Of a stretch of DNA of 45,617 bases, positions 1 through 6,971 are shown piece by piece. The stretch comes from Clostridia bacterium. GTDB taxonomy: Bacteria > Bacillota > Clostridia > Christensenellales > Borkfalkiaceae. The first letter of the stretch is position 1. Every line of letters starts with the position of its first letter. The translations under genes and the position numbers were made by a program. Under the pieces are notes generated by a model, which worked only from the letters and a program-made list of their open reading frames with translations, ran no database searches and was not told the DNA's origin. The stretch spans positions 1 to 45,617 of the forward strand of contig CAAFVM010000004.1 in NCBI GenBank assembly GCA_900766495.1, in the 5' to 3' direction.

Positions 1-5
1 AAAAG

Positions 6-95
6 AGCGCATTTTTAGATGATTTTTCGCGAGCGCGAGGCAGCCGTACTTGTCGTACGGCAATCGAGCGGTCACGGAAAAGGGCTAAAAAGACG
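6..95. repeat. Long imperfect palindromic element at the left edge
   Basis: The centre is a perfect 7-bp inverted repeat, GCCGTAC-ttgtc-GTACGGC (about 44-62). Outer arms also match in inverse orientation: GCGcaTTTTTAG near 7-18 against CTAAAAAgaCGC near 84-95. The whole stretch could fold into one long hairpin of about 90 nt. It precedes the truncated toxin fragment and is followed by three in-frame stops (106-114). I see no gene in 1-120. It could be a REP- or MITE-like element or the end of a mobile sequence. No second copy is visible in this window. Confidence 0.45.
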
Positions 96-120
96 CCTTT
101 TCGGTAATTAGTGATAAGGA

Positions 121-294
121 ATGGAATCCCTAAACGGTGATTACGTTCTTCAAAAATTAGATGAAAACGGGCAACGCATAAATATTACTATTTATGTAAA
201 CAGCAAAACAACGAAAAATATAGAAATAATTTCGGGGTGGAAAGTTCATCCACTTGGAAAAATAATGTGCGCAACGCCATATGGAGATAGGTAA
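121..294 (+). pseudogene. Truncated C-terminal toxin domain (DUF6883-like)
   Basis: This 57-codon reading frame has the look of the last strands of a small toxin domain and ends SGWKVHPLGKIMCATPYGDR. The G-W-x(n)-TPYGD pattern resembles the C-terminus of DUF6883-type polymorphic toxin domains, which is a recollection of the family and not a search result. It is shorter than such domains usually are. Stops TAG-TGA-TAA sit directly upstream (106-114), and the AAGGA touching the ATG is too close to act as a ribosome site. It is therefore most likely the tail of a broken toxin. The stop codon lies two bases before the first immunity-like gene, the spacing expected of a toxin-immunity pair. Confidence 0.45.
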
Positions 295-296
295 AA

Positions 297-779
297 ATGA
301 AAAAGTTAGATGTTGCAACTTTAACCGAAGAAGTAGAAGAACTGGCAGAGAAAGGGATACATAAGAGGTATCGCTGCGTGATAGACGAAACCGACGGCGA
401 TGTTTGGGAGGTATGTTTTTTTAATGCTATGGATAAAGGCAAATATGCTTTTGCCAAAGTAAACAAGAAATATTTAACTTTTCTTATAGAAACGCCCGAT
501 ACTATAGCGGAGGAAATGACTAATTTTTTAGCTTCCGTCGACAGAAAAAAATATTGTAGATTTGAAGAATGCGACGTTAAGGAGTACGATAAAGTCGCGC
601 TTGCGGTTGAAAAATACGAGTATGCGCGTGAGGGAGTGCATAAAGGCGACGAGGGGTGCGTATTCGGCGAATACGCAATAGGCGGAAGATGGTGGATATG
701 CTTCACCGTAAAAGAAAACGGAAAATTTAGAGACGTTGAACTTAACGTAAAAAGGGAAGATTTTATTATTGTGGAATAA
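297..779 (+). CDS. Immunity-like protein with two DUF4926-like modules, copy 1
   Basis: The 160-residue cytoplasmic protein is acidic and has no signal peptide. It contains two related small beta-rich modules. The first (about residues 5-65) carries the pattern E-E-L-A-x-K-G-I-H-K; the second (about 100-160) carries Y-A-R-E-G-V-H-K-G-D-E-G. Such KGxxGxV patterns resemble DUF4926, a family found beside toxin domains, so an immunity role is inferred from pattern and context. The start follows GGAGATAGGTAAAAATG, two bases after the stop of the toxin fragment. Its last 68 codons are nearly identical at the DNA level to copy 2, while the first 90 have diverged, which points to duplication followed by selection or recombination on the N-terminal module. 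Confidence 0.6.
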   Translation: MKKLDVATLTEEVEELAEKGIHKRYRCVIDETDGDVWEVCFFNAMDKGKYAFAKVNKKYLTFLIETPDTIAEEMTNFLASVDRKKYCRFEECDVKEYDKVALAVEKYEYAREGVHKGDEGCVFGEYAIGGRWWICFTVKENGKFRDVELNVKREDFIIVE

Positions 780-802
780 ACAGCTTGCGGAGATAGGTAA
801 AA

Positions 803-1291
803 ATGGATAAATGGGACGTAGTTGTATTAAAAGACGAGGTGGAAGAACTTGCTTCTCGCGGTATTCATAAAGGATATACCGGAACTATTATAGAAATAGA
901 CGGCGATGAGTGGACGATTTGGTTTTCAAATCCGCATAATCACGGTGAATATGCGTTTGCCAAAGTAAATAAAAAATATTTTGATTTTTGGCTGAAAAAA
1001 CCATATCCGCCCAAATTATTTGCAGAAATGCAAGAATTTATTGCCGGCGTAGATATGAAAAAATATTATAGATTAACCGAATGCGACGTTAAGGAGTACG
1101 ATAAAGTCGCGCTTGCGGTTGAAAAATACGAATACGCGCGTGAGGGAGTGCATAAAGGCGACGAGGGGTGCGTGTTCGGCGAATACGCAATAGGCGGAAG
1201 ATGGTGGATATGCTTCACCGTAAAAGAAAACGGAAAATTTAAAGACGTTGAACTTAACGTAAAAAGGGAAGATTTTATTATTGTAGAATAA
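803..1291 (+). CDS. Immunity-like protein with two DUF4926-like modules, copy 2
   Basis: The 162-residue paralogue lies 23 bases after copy 1 and has the same upstream block GGAGATAGGTAAAAATG, so the duplication unit includes the ribosome site. The N-terminal module (residues 3-62) reads D-V-V-V-L-K-D-E-V-E-E-L-A and R-G-I-H-K-G-Y-T-G-T, a closer fit to the DUF4926-like pattern than copy 1. The C-terminal module differs from copy 1 at a single residue (K for R near residue 144). Because immunity proteins must match their toxin, the variable N-terminal module is the likely specificity part; this is inference. A hairpin repeat (1302-1337) follows. Confidence 0.6.
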   Translation: MDKWDVVVLKDEVEELASRGIHKGYTGTIIEIDGDEWTIWFSNPHNHGEYAFAKVNKKYFDFWLKKPYPPKLFAEMQEFIAGVDMKKYYRLTECDVKEYDKVALAVEKYEYAREGVHKGDEGCVFGEYAIGGRWWICFTVKENGKFKDVELNVKREDFIIVE

Positions 1292-1301
1292 AATAAAAAA
1301 C

Positions 1302-1337
1302 AAAAGTGCCCGTATAAGTCGATTATCGGGCACTTTT
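1302..1337. terminator. Bidirectional hairpin terminator; copy of dispersed hairpin repeat
   Basis: The stem is GTGCCCG/CGGGCAC with an inner ATAA/TTAT, A-rich on the left and T-rich on the right. It lies between the converging immunity gene and the phosphopantetheinyl transferase and can end both transcripts. The loop sequence TATAAGTCGATTAT links it to the other intergenic copies described here. Confidence 0.75.
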
Positions 1338-1362
1338 TATATGTTTGGCTTTTAGCGGTTAA

Positions 1363-1983
1363 TTAAAAAAGAGTTTCGAACGGCATTACCTCGTAGCGAA
1401 TGGCGGTTATGTTTTCGGCGCATACGGTAAGGCAATACACTTCGCCCGACTGAAAAACGTATTTGGTTACGAACTTTGCGCCGTTATAGTTTTTTATATC
1501 GCGCGGCAGACAGGTAAACCCCGTTTTTAAAAATTTAACGTAGCTTTCTTTTTCGGTAAGGCAGCGGTAAAAATATTTAACCTTATCGCTTTGTTTTTCA
1601 AGCGAGTTAAAAGTTGCAAGCTCCGCATTGTTAAGCGTACCGTTTATAAGGTTTTGCGAAAGCGGTTCTTTAATTATCTGCACGTCGGCGCCGAGCGGCT
1701 TTTCGTCAACGGCTACGGCAACCACGTTTTCGCTGTGGCTTACCGAAAATTCGGCTTTGTCTTTAACGAAAGGCGCGCCGCTTGCCGTTTCTTCAATAAT
1801 AAAATTTTCTTCCGAAACGTTTAAAACCTTTTTAATGATAAGGTCGGCTACGGCGGTTTGCAAAGCTTTTTGCGGGGCTTGGTTTATAAGCCGCGCGTAA
1901 TTTTTTTGCCCGCGCTGCGATAAAAGACCGATATTTTGCGGATTAAAACTTTTACCCGCTATGTTCGTAAGGTAAATTAACAT
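1363..1983 (-). CDS. 4'-phosphopantetheinyl transferase, Sfp type
   Basis: The enzyme moves the phosphopantetheine arm of coenzyme A onto a carrier-protein serine. Family motifs are visible: F-S-V-S-H-S-E-N followed by the G-A-D-V metal site (about residues 80-102) and the helix L-T-E-K-E-S-Y-V-K (about 145-153), the usual WxxKExxxK region. At 206 residues it is slightly short for Sfp (about 225). I chose the ATG at 1983 and not the one at 1989, because a TTGACT-17-TAAAAT promoter ends at 1990 and would start transcription at 1983. No Shine-Dalgarno sequence is present, so the message looks leaderless. No synthase gene is near, so the acceptor may be ACP itself. It converges with the immunity genes. 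Confidence 0.8.
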   Translation of the reverse strand: MLIYLTNIAGKSFNPQNIGLLSQRGQKNYARLINQAPQKALQTAVADLIIKKVLNVSEENFIIEETASGAPFVKDKAEFSVSHSENVVAVAVDEKPLGADVQIIKEPLSQNLINGTLNNAELATFNSLEKQSDKVKYFYRCLTEKESYVKFLKTGFTCLPRDIKNYNGAKFVTKYVFQSGEVYCLTVCAENITAIRYEVMPFETLF

Positions 1984-1989
1984 ATTCAT

Positions 1990-2018
1990 ATTTTAACATT
2001 AAAGTAAGTTAAAGTCAA
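1990..2018 (-). promoter_or_regulatory. Promoter of the phosphopantetheinyl transferase, leaderless geometry
   Basis: On the minus strand the -35 is TTGACT (2018-2013), the spacer is 17 and the -10 is TAAAAT (1995-1990). Six bases separate the -10 from the ATG at 1983, so the first transcribed base should be the A of the start codon. Confidence 0.7.
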
Positions 2019-2066
2019 TCGCGGTAAAAGCGCGCGGGGGCGGAAAATAAAATATTTTGTCGTTTT

Positions 2067-2096
2067 TTGCATAAGCGGCTGCAGGCGGCGCATAAT
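2067..2096 (+). promoter_or_regulatory. Promoter upstream of the 36-residue protein
   Basis: TTGCAT (2067-2072), an 18-base spacer and CATAAT (2091-2096) make a reasonable sigma-A-like promoter. The short leader then contains the hairpin GGCGG-ggaaataa-CCGCC (2104-2121) directly before the AAAGGAG ribosome site. Confidence 0.5.
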
Positions 2097-2133
2097 ACGA
2101 AAGGCGGGGAAATAACCGCCAAAGGAGAAAATT

Positions 2134-2244
2134 ATGAGAAACGATACTAAAAATTGCGGAAGAAATTCTTCTAAAACCACTACCAAGGGGTGCGGTAAAA
2201 CCACAAAAAACCAAGGCAGAGGCAAAACCGTAAATTGCAAATAA
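2134..2244 (+). CDS. Small basic Thr/Lys/Cys-rich protein, 36 residues
   Basis: A strong ribosome site (AAAGGAG, eight bases before the ATG), a preceding promoter and a hairpin repeat right after the stop support this very short gene. The product is strongly basic, rich in Lys, Thr, Asn and Gly, and has three cysteines (residues 8, 20 and 35). I do not recognise the family. The spaced cysteines might bind a metal, and the charge could suit nucleic-acid binding, but both are guesses. Confidence 0.5.
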   Translation: MRNDTKNCGRNSSKTTTKGCGKTTKNQGRGKTVNCK

Positions 2245-2276
2245 GTGCCGATAACGCGCTTATAGCCCGACTTTTT
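2243..2276 (-). repeat. Dispersed hairpin repeat, copy 2 (inverse orientation)
   Basis: Read on the minus strand this is AAAAGTCGGGCTATAAGCGC followed by GTTATCGGCACTT, matching the core of the other intergenic copies. It begins at the stop codon of the 36-residue protein gene and ends in a T-run on the plus strand, so it may also act as its terminator. Confidence 0.6.
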
Positions 2277-2337
2277 AAAATTTATTAACGCTCGTCGCGG
2301 CAGTTTTGCAATAAATAGAAGCTAAAAATTTTTTAAT

Positions 2338-2487
2338 ATGAAAAACAAAAATAAAAAGCAAACAAAAAATATTTCGGTTAAAAAGAAGAAACCCCTTAAT
2401 TCGGGGTTCGATTTGCTCGGCAGCTGGACAGGCAATTACTTGCTCGGCGAGGGCGAAGAACCCGTGCAGGACGTGGACGATTTATAA
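2338..2487 (+). CDS. Small conserved-looking protein, 49 residues, acidic C-terminus
   Basis: The product has a lysine-rich N-terminal half and a second half reading GFDLLGSWTG, then E-E-P-V-Q-D-V-D-D-L at the end. Short Clostridia proteins with a G-S-(Y/W)-T-G motif and an acidic Q-D-A-D-D-L-like tail are familiar to me, but I cannot name a family. A strong hairpin terminator (2531-2568) follows. The ribosome site is weak (AGAAG about 19 bases upstream), so the start is less certain than the reading frame. The function is unknown. Confidence 0.5.
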   Translation: MKNKNKKQTKNISVKKKKPLNSGFDLLGSWTGNYLLGEGEEPVQDVDDL

Positions 2488-2530
2488 ACCGATATATTAA
2501 CCGAAAAACGACAATTAAATATTTATAAAC

Positions 2531-2568
2531 AAAAAACGCGGGGCGAAGATATAATTCGCTCCGTTTTT
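2531..2568 (+). terminator. Rho-independent terminator
   Basis: The stem pairs AAAACGcGGgGCGAA with TTCGCtCCGTTTT around a gatataa loop and ends in a T-run. It follows the 49-residue protein gene. Confidence 0.75.
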
Positions 2569-2623
2569 AATAAGTTTTTAATAAAAACAAAAGGCGTTCG
2601 CCGCAATAAAGGCTTTAAAAAAC

Positions 2624-2652
2624 TTTACTTGCGCGCGGCTATAATGTATAAT
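2624..2652 (+). promoter_or_regulatory. Promoter of the CPBP protease, leaderless geometry
   Basis: TTTACT (2624-2629), a 17-base spacer and a perfect TATAAT (2647-2652) end six bases before the ATG at 2659. This is the same geometry as at 1990-2018. A second TATAAT overlaps at 2640-2645 but has no -35. Confidence 0.7.
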
Positions 2653-2658
2653 TAGGTT

Positions 2659-3621
2659 ATGAGAAAAAACAGCGAAAAAACGCCGCTTCTTACCGGGGCG
2701 GACGGCGGAACCTGCTTTACCGCCGTATCTATAATAACCTTGCTGGTTTCGGTAGTGCTTACCGTTATAGTGCTGGCAAAAGGCGAAAGCGGGTTAAACT
2801 TTATAAATTCCACGGCGGGGCAGTATTTAAACTACGGGCTTTCGTCGGTAGCGCTTGCCGCGACTGCGGGATTTTGCGCGGTTAAAAGCAAGTGCGACGT
2901 GAAAGAGGTTTGCGCGTTCAAGCCGTTCAAACCTATTTTTGCTTTAATCGCGGCGGGCATAGCGTTCGGCTCGCTTTACGGACTGGGGTGGATAAACGAC
3001 GCGTTCATTTCGCTTTTAAAAAATTTCGGGTATAAAGGCTCGTCTATAAACATTCCGCATGAGGGCTTCGGGAATTTTCTGCTTTGTACCTTGCTTATCT
3101 GCGTGTTGCCCGCCTTTTTCGAAGAGTTTATTTTTCGCGGATTTTTACTGGGCGGGAGCAAGCGACTGGGCGACGCGTTCGCTGTTCTTGCCGGCGGAGC
3201 GTTGTTTTCGCTTTTTCATAAAAATCCCGCGCAAACGCCTTACCAGTTTATAGAGGGCGCGTTGTTTTGCCTGCTCGCGCTTAAAAGCGGCTCGATAATT
3301 CCCTCGATGTTAACCCACTTTATAAACAATTTTTATATTGTTTGCCGATATTACATAGTTTACGCGGTTTCGCCCGACCCCGAAAATTACGCGCTTCCGG
3401 TTTACGTTTCGGTTCCGCTTATGGTCGTCGCGCTCAGCGTGCTTGCGGTTTGCGTTTGGTTCCTTATAAAAAAATGCAAAAAAAGCGAATACGAGCAAAT
3501 AGTAAACGAACTTTACGCTAAAAATTTTGATATAAAATCGGAACGCCGGCAGTTTTTTCTGTTTTCGGCAATAGGTATTTTGGTTTGCGCCGCAAGCTGG
3601 CTTGCCGCGTTGTTTAATTAG
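2659..3621 (+). CDS. CPBP-family intramembrane metalloprotease (CAAX/Abi type)
   Basis: This 320-residue membrane protein has about eight hydrophobic segments. It carries the three catalytic motifs of the family: E-E-F-I-F-R (EExxxR, about residue 155), F-x-x-x-H in SLFHKNP (about 188) and H-F-I-N-N (HxxxN, about 220). In eukaryotes relatives trim prenylated proteins; in bacteria many act in peptide export, bacteriocin self-immunity or signalling, and the substrate here is unknown. There is no ribosome site, and no other methionine until the second half, so the leaderless start at 2659 is the only sensible one. The C-terminus has a Lys-rich cytoplasmic loop and a final membrane span. Confidence 0.85.
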   Translation: MRKNSEKTPLLTGADGGTCFTAVSIITLLVSVVLTVIVLAKGESGLNFINSTAGQYLNYGLSSVALAATAGFCAVKSKCDVKEVCAFKPFKPIFALIAAGIAFGSLYGLGWINDAFISLLKNFGYKGSSINIPHEGFGNFLLCTLLICVLPAFFEEFIFRGFLLGGSKRLGDAFAVLAGGALFSLFHKNPAQTPYQFIEGALFCLLALKSGSIIPSMLTHFINNFYIVCRYYIVYAVSPDPENYALPVYVSVPLMVVALSVLAVCVWFLIKKCKKSEYEQIVNELYAKNFDIKSERRQFFLFSAIGILVCAASWLAALFN

Positions 3622-3663
3622 TTTTTTTGCGGAAAACAAAATCAACTGAAACAAATTCAAAAC

Positions 3664-3715
3664 AAAAAAGTGCGGCTATAAGTCGATAAACGCTATGTTT
3701 ATTTAAGTCGGCACG
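3664..3715 (+). repeat. Dispersed hairpin repeat, copy 3 (extended form)
   Basis: AAAAAAGTGCGGCTATAAG begins the copy and is followed by TCGATAAACGC. An extension GTTTATTTAAGTCGGCAC resembles the one after the copy at 26727. It lies between the CPBP gene and rlmH. Confidence 0.65.
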
Positions 3716-3756
3716 GCATGGCTCGCCGGAGAGTGCGCCGTTTCGGAAAGGGAAAA

Positions 3757-4218
3757 ATGTTTAAAGTAAATATCGTTGCCGTCGGGAAAATCAAAGAAAA
3801 ATGGTATGCGGAAGCTTTTAACGAATATGTGAAAAGGCTTGCGCGTTTTTGCGAAGTGAAAACTTTCGAGACGAAGGAAGAAAGCCTTGAAAATCTTTCG
3901 GCGGATGTTGCGTTAAAAAAAGAAAGCGAAGCCGTTTTGCCTTTGCTGAAAGGGAAAATAGTCGCGCTGTGCGTAGAGGGCGAAAAAATCTCGTCGGAAA
4001 ACTTTGCGAAAAAGTTAAACGGAATAAAGGACGAAACGGGCGAGGTTACGTTCGTTATAGGCTCGTCGTGCGGGCTTGACGAAGCGGTTAAGAAAAAAGC
4101 CGATTTAAAGCTTTCGTTTTCGGAAATGACTTTCCCGCATACGTTGTTTCGCGTTATGCTTGCCGAACAGATTTACCGAGCTTTCATGATAAACGGCGGC
4201 GGAAAATATCATAAATAA
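3757..4218 (+). CDS. rlmH: 23S rRNA (pseudouridine-1915-N3) methyltransferase
   Basis: RlmH methylates pseudouridine 1915 of 23S rRNA in assembled 70S ribosomes, using S-adenosylmethionine. The 153-residue length fits the SPOUT family (about 155-160). Typical ends are present: I-V-A-V-G-K-I-K-E-K-W-Y at the start and E-Q-I-Y-R-A-F-M-I-N-G-G-G-K-Y-H-K at the end, with the trefoil-knot strand F-V-I-G-S-S-C-G-L between (about 102-110). I chose the ATG at 3757 and not the one at 3718 because AAAGGG lies just before it and because the family begins right there. Confidence 0.95.
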   Translation: MFKVNIVAVGKIKEKWYAEAFNEYVKRLARFCEVKTFETKEESLENLSADVALKKESEAVLPLLKGKIVALCVEGEKISSENFAKKLNGIKDETGEVTFVIGSSCGLDEAVKKKADLKLSFSEMTFPHTLFRVMLAEQIYRAFMINGGGKYHK

Positions 4219-4247
4219 GTTTTTGCCGCTTAAAGGCGCCGAAAAAA

Positions 4248-4793
4248 ATGAACAACCTTATACAATCGAAAAAACAAACAGAAAAATTAAAACTGCTTGC
4301 CGAAAAGCAGCTTAAAACCGACGAAAAGTTTATGCGCGAAGCCATAAAACAGGCGAAACTCGCACTTAAAAACGGCGACGTACCGGTAGGCGCGGTTATA
4401 GTTAAAAACGACGAAATAATAGCCCGCGCTTATAACAAAAAAGAAAAAAACGACTGCGCGCTTTGCCACGCCGAAATACTCGCCATAAAAAAAGCTTCCA
4501 AAAAACTCGGCTGGCGGCTTGACGGGTGCGACATATACGTTACGCTCGAACCCTGCGCCATGTGCGCGGGCGCAATAGCTTCGGCAAGGCTGAACAGGGC
4601 GGTTTTCGGTGCGAAAGAGCCAAAATCCGGCTTTTGCGTAAGCCGCGGCAATCTGCTTGAAAGTTGCGGGTTGAACCATAAAACCGCGGCGGTTTGCGGA
4701 GTTTTAGAAGAGGATTGCGCAAAAATGATTAAAGATTTTTTCGACAAGAGAAGAAAAACGCAGGCAAAACCCGAGCGTAACGGCGAAAATTAA
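4248..4793 (+). CDS. tadA: tRNA(adenine34) deaminase
   Basis: TadA turns adenosine 34 of tRNA-Arg(ACG) into inosine. The zinc and catalytic residues are visible: H74-A-E76 and P102-C103-A-M-C106. The core begins at about residue 28 (F-M-R-E-A-I-K-Q-A), so the protein has an unusual lysine-rich N-terminal extension of roughly 28 residues. The ribosome site before 4248 is poor, and a shorter start at the internal Met (residue 29) is possible but has none either. It lies 29 bases after rlmH and is probably co-transcribed with it. Confidence 0.92.
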   Translation: MNNLIQSKKQTEKLKLLAEKQLKTDEKFMREAIKQAKLALKNGDVPVGAVIVKNDEIIARAYNKKEKNDCALCHAEILAIKKASKKLGWRLDGCDIYVTLEPCAMCAGAIASARLNRAVFGAKEPKSGFCVSRGNLLESCGLNHKTAAVCGVLEEDCAKMIKDFFDKRRKTQAKPERNGEN

Positions 4794-4842
4794 TATAGCC
4801 GCTTGCAAAAAATTTTTTATAAAAATCGTAAAATCTAAAATT

Positions 4843-4875
4843 GCGCCCGTAAAATTAAGAAACGGGGCGTTTTTG
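4843..4875 (+). terminator. Terminator after tadA
   Basis: CGCCCGT pairs, with one bulge, to ACGGGGCG and is followed by a run of T. It ends directly before the prs -35 box. Confidence 0.6.
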
Positions 4876-4876
4876 G

Positions 4877-4905
4877 TTGACTGAAAAGCTAAATTTTATT
4901 ATCAT
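4877..4905 (+). promoter_or_regulatory. Promoter of prs
   Basis: TTGACT (4877-4882), a 17-base spacer and TATCAT (4900-4905). The start site would be near 4912, giving a leader of about 125 bases that includes an alternating GC stretch (4919-4930). I see no known riboswitch in it. Confidence 0.6.
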
Positions 4906-5036
4906 AATATATGCTAACGGCGCGCGCGCGTAAATAACGCGATATTGCTGCTTAAAAAACGCAAAACGTAAAATGCGATGCGTAAAGTTGCAAGCGCCCG
5001 CGCAAACAAAAAGCAAAACGGACGGCGGAGGTTCAC

Positions 5037-5990
5037 ATGATTACTCACAGTACGGAAATTAAGATTTTTTCCGGAAATTCCAACAAGCCCCTTGCGGAGG
5101 CGATAGCAAAAGAACTCAATCTTAAATTAAGCGACATCGAAGTCGGGCATTTTTCCGACGGCGAAACGAGCGTGCATATCGGCGAAACCGTGAGAGGGCG
5201 CGACGTATTTATAATACAATCTACTTCATATCCGGTAAACGAAAATCTTATGGAACTTCTGGTTTGCATCGACGCTTTGCGCCGTGCAAGCGCGGGAAGA
5301 ATTACCGCCGTCATTCCTTATTTCGGGTATGCCCGTCAGGACAGAAAAGCCCGTCCCCGCGACCCCATTACGGCTAAACTCGTGGCAGATATAATTACTT
5401 CCGCCGGCGCCGACAGAATTCTTACCATCGACCTTCACGCCGCGCAGATTCAGGGATTTTTCGATATTCCCGTAGACCACCTCGAGGGCGGTCCTATCCT
5501 TTACAAACACTTTAAAAACCTTGTAGACGACGATTTCGTTGTGGTTTCGCCCGACGTGGGAAGCGTTTCGAGGGCAAGAAACGTAGCCGCCAAGCTTAAT
5601 TGCCCCATGGCTATAATCGATAAACGTCGCCCCAAAGCCAATCAGGTTGAAATTATGAACATCATCGGCGACGTAAAGGGCAAAACCTGCCTGCTCGTAG
5701 ACGATATGATTGATACCGCCGGCACCATTTGCCAGGGCGCGCAGGCGCTTAAAAACAACGGAGCCAAAAAGATTTACGCTTGCTGCACGCACGCCGTTCT
5801 TTCCGGTCCCGCTATTGAAAGATTGCAAAATTCCGCAATCGACAAGGTGGTTACGCTCGATACCATCGACCAGCCCGCCGAAAAGCGCATCGACAAACTT
5901 GAAATTCTTTCGGTTGCCAAGCTTATGGCGCGCGCTATCGAGAACATTTATATGGACAAGAAGATGTCGGAAATTTACGACAAACAGTAA
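5037..5990 (+). CDS. prs: Ribose-phosphate pyrophosphokinase (PRPP synthetase)
   Basis: The enzyme makes PRPP from ribose 5-phosphate and ATP for purine, pyrimidine, histidine and NAD synthesis. At 317 residues it has the normal class I length. The PRPP-binding loop L-V-D-D-M-I-D-T-A-G-T lies at about 220-230, and the Mg/ATP region D-L-H-A-A-Q-I-Q-G-F-F at about 132-142. The flexible catalytic segment K-R-R-P-K-A-N is near residue 200. GGAGG sits seven bases before the ATG. The order prs-pth-mfd-foldase lipoprotein mirrors the Bacillus arrangement. Confidence 0.97.
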   Translation: MITHSTEIKIFSGNSNKPLAEAIAKELNLKLSDIEVGHFSDGETSVHIGETVRGRDVFIIQSTSYPVNENLMELLVCIDALRRASAGRITAVIPYFGYARQDRKARPRDPITAKLVADIITSAGADRILTIDLHAAQIQGFFDIPVDHLEGGPILYKHFKNLVDDDFVVVSPDVGSVSRARNVAAKLNCPMAIIDKRRPKANQVEIMNIIGDVKGKTCLLVDDMIDTAGTICQGAQALKNNGAKKIYACCTHAVLSGPAIERLQNSAIDKVVTLDTIDQPAEKRIDKLEILSVAKLMARAIENIYMDKKMSEIYDKQ

Positions 5991-6025
5991 TTTTTCGGCA
6001 GAAATATTTACGTAAGTCAATACGG

Positions 6026-6059
6026 CAGGGGCGGGTTATTTTAATTGCCCCTGTTTTTT
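6026..6059 (+). terminator. Terminator after prs
   Basis: CAGGGGC (6026-6032) pairs perfectly with GCCCCTG (6047-6053) and is followed by six T. Confidence 0.85.
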
Positions 6060-6095
6060 GAATTAATACGCGAGAAGAACATGATTAACCCTTTT

Positions 6096-6235
6096 CTTGG
6101 AATGACGGTGTAGAGGTAGTTAAGCCGCCGCGTTCGTTTCCACGAGATTCCTCGGCTTCGCTCGGAATGACAGGGTATTGTGGGAAAACGCGTTTTTGCT
6201 CGGAATGACAGGGTGTGGTGGAAAAACAAACCTAA
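6096..6235. repeat. Repeats of CTCGGAATGACAGGG in the prs-pth gap
   Basis: Two near-identical units of about 34 bases start CTCGGAATGACAGGGT at 6161 and 6199 and continue with TTGTGGGAAAAC / GTGGTGGAAAAAC. A diverged third copy, CTTGGAATGACGGTG, is at 6096. Short repeats with a GGAATGACA core are widespread between genes in many bacterial genomes. The 326-base gap otherwise holds only the prs terminator and the pth ribosome site. Confidence 0.6.
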
Positions 6236-6316
6236 CCCTCGCGGAGAAAAACTTAAATTACTGAACAACCCTGTCGTGGGGAATTAGAAAAACGCGGGGA
6301 AGAAGAAAGGAATAAT

Positions 6317-6892
6317 ATGAAAATCATTTTCGGCTTGGGTAACCCGGGCGGCGAATACGAAAACACCTATCACAATTTAGGCTGGCTGGCGCTCGACCGC
6401 GCCGCCGATTACCTCAACTGCAAGGTAAACAAGAAAAAAGGCAAGTCTATGCTTGGCGAGTGCTTTTATAAAGGCGAAAAAGTAGTGCTTGTAAAGCCGC
6501 TTACCTATATGAATTCAAGCGGCGAAAGCGTGCGCGAAATAGTTGATTTTTATAAATGTGAGCTTAAAGACGTGCTTGTGGTTTACGACGACATCGACCT
6601 TGAAAAAGGCGCGCTCCGTTTTAAACCGAGCGGTTCTGCCGGCACTCACAACGGAATGCGCAGCATAGTTTCGCAAATAAATTCGCAAGCTTTTCCGCGG
6701 CTCCGCATAGGCTCGAAAAATCATGACCAAAGCATCCCGCTTATAAATTACGTTCTTATGGCTATACCTAAAAGCGAACGCGAGCTTTACGACGACGTGT
6801 TTTCGCGTGCGGCGGATTGCATTCTCGATTTTGCGGCGGGGCTTAACGCCGAAGAGCTTATGTGCAGATATAACGGCGGCGGTAAAGCGTAG
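6317..6892 (+). CDS. pth: Peptidyl-tRNA hydrolase
   Basis: Pth frees tRNA from peptidyl-tRNA dropped by the ribosome. The 191 residues fit the bacterial family. Key motifs are G-L-G-N-P-G-x-E-Y (6-14), the catalytic histidine in N-T-Y-H-N (His19), L-T-Y-M-N-S-S-G (about 64-71) and the loop Y-D-D-I-D-L around residue 93. G-T-H-N-G-M-R-S replaces the common GGHNGLKS. AAAGG stands eight bases before the ATG. It is followed by mfd after a 210-base gap with a hairpin repeat. Confidence 0.96.
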   Translation: MKIIFGLGNPGGEYENTYHNLGWLALDRAADYLNCKVNKKKGKSMLGECFYKGEKVVLVKPLTYMNSSGESVREIVDFYKCELKDVLVVYDDIDLEKGALRFKPSGSAGTHNGMRSIVSQINSQAFPRLRIGSKNHDQSIPLINYVLMAIPKSERELYDDVFSRAADCILDFAAGLNAEELMCRYNGGGKA

Positions 6893-6971
6893 TTTTTTCT
6901 TGCAAAGCAGTAATGTGAAAATTGGCTGAATAAACTGAGAAAAGAGCAACGGTAATGACGATTAAAAACGC

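Noticed and set aside
3718..3756. Upstream start giving rlmH 13 extra residues
   Set aside because: It has no ribosome site, while AAAGGG precedes the ATG at 3757, where the family begins.
5226..6020. A 264-codon minus-strand frame over prs
   Set aside because: PRPP synthetase motifs fix the coding strand as plus.
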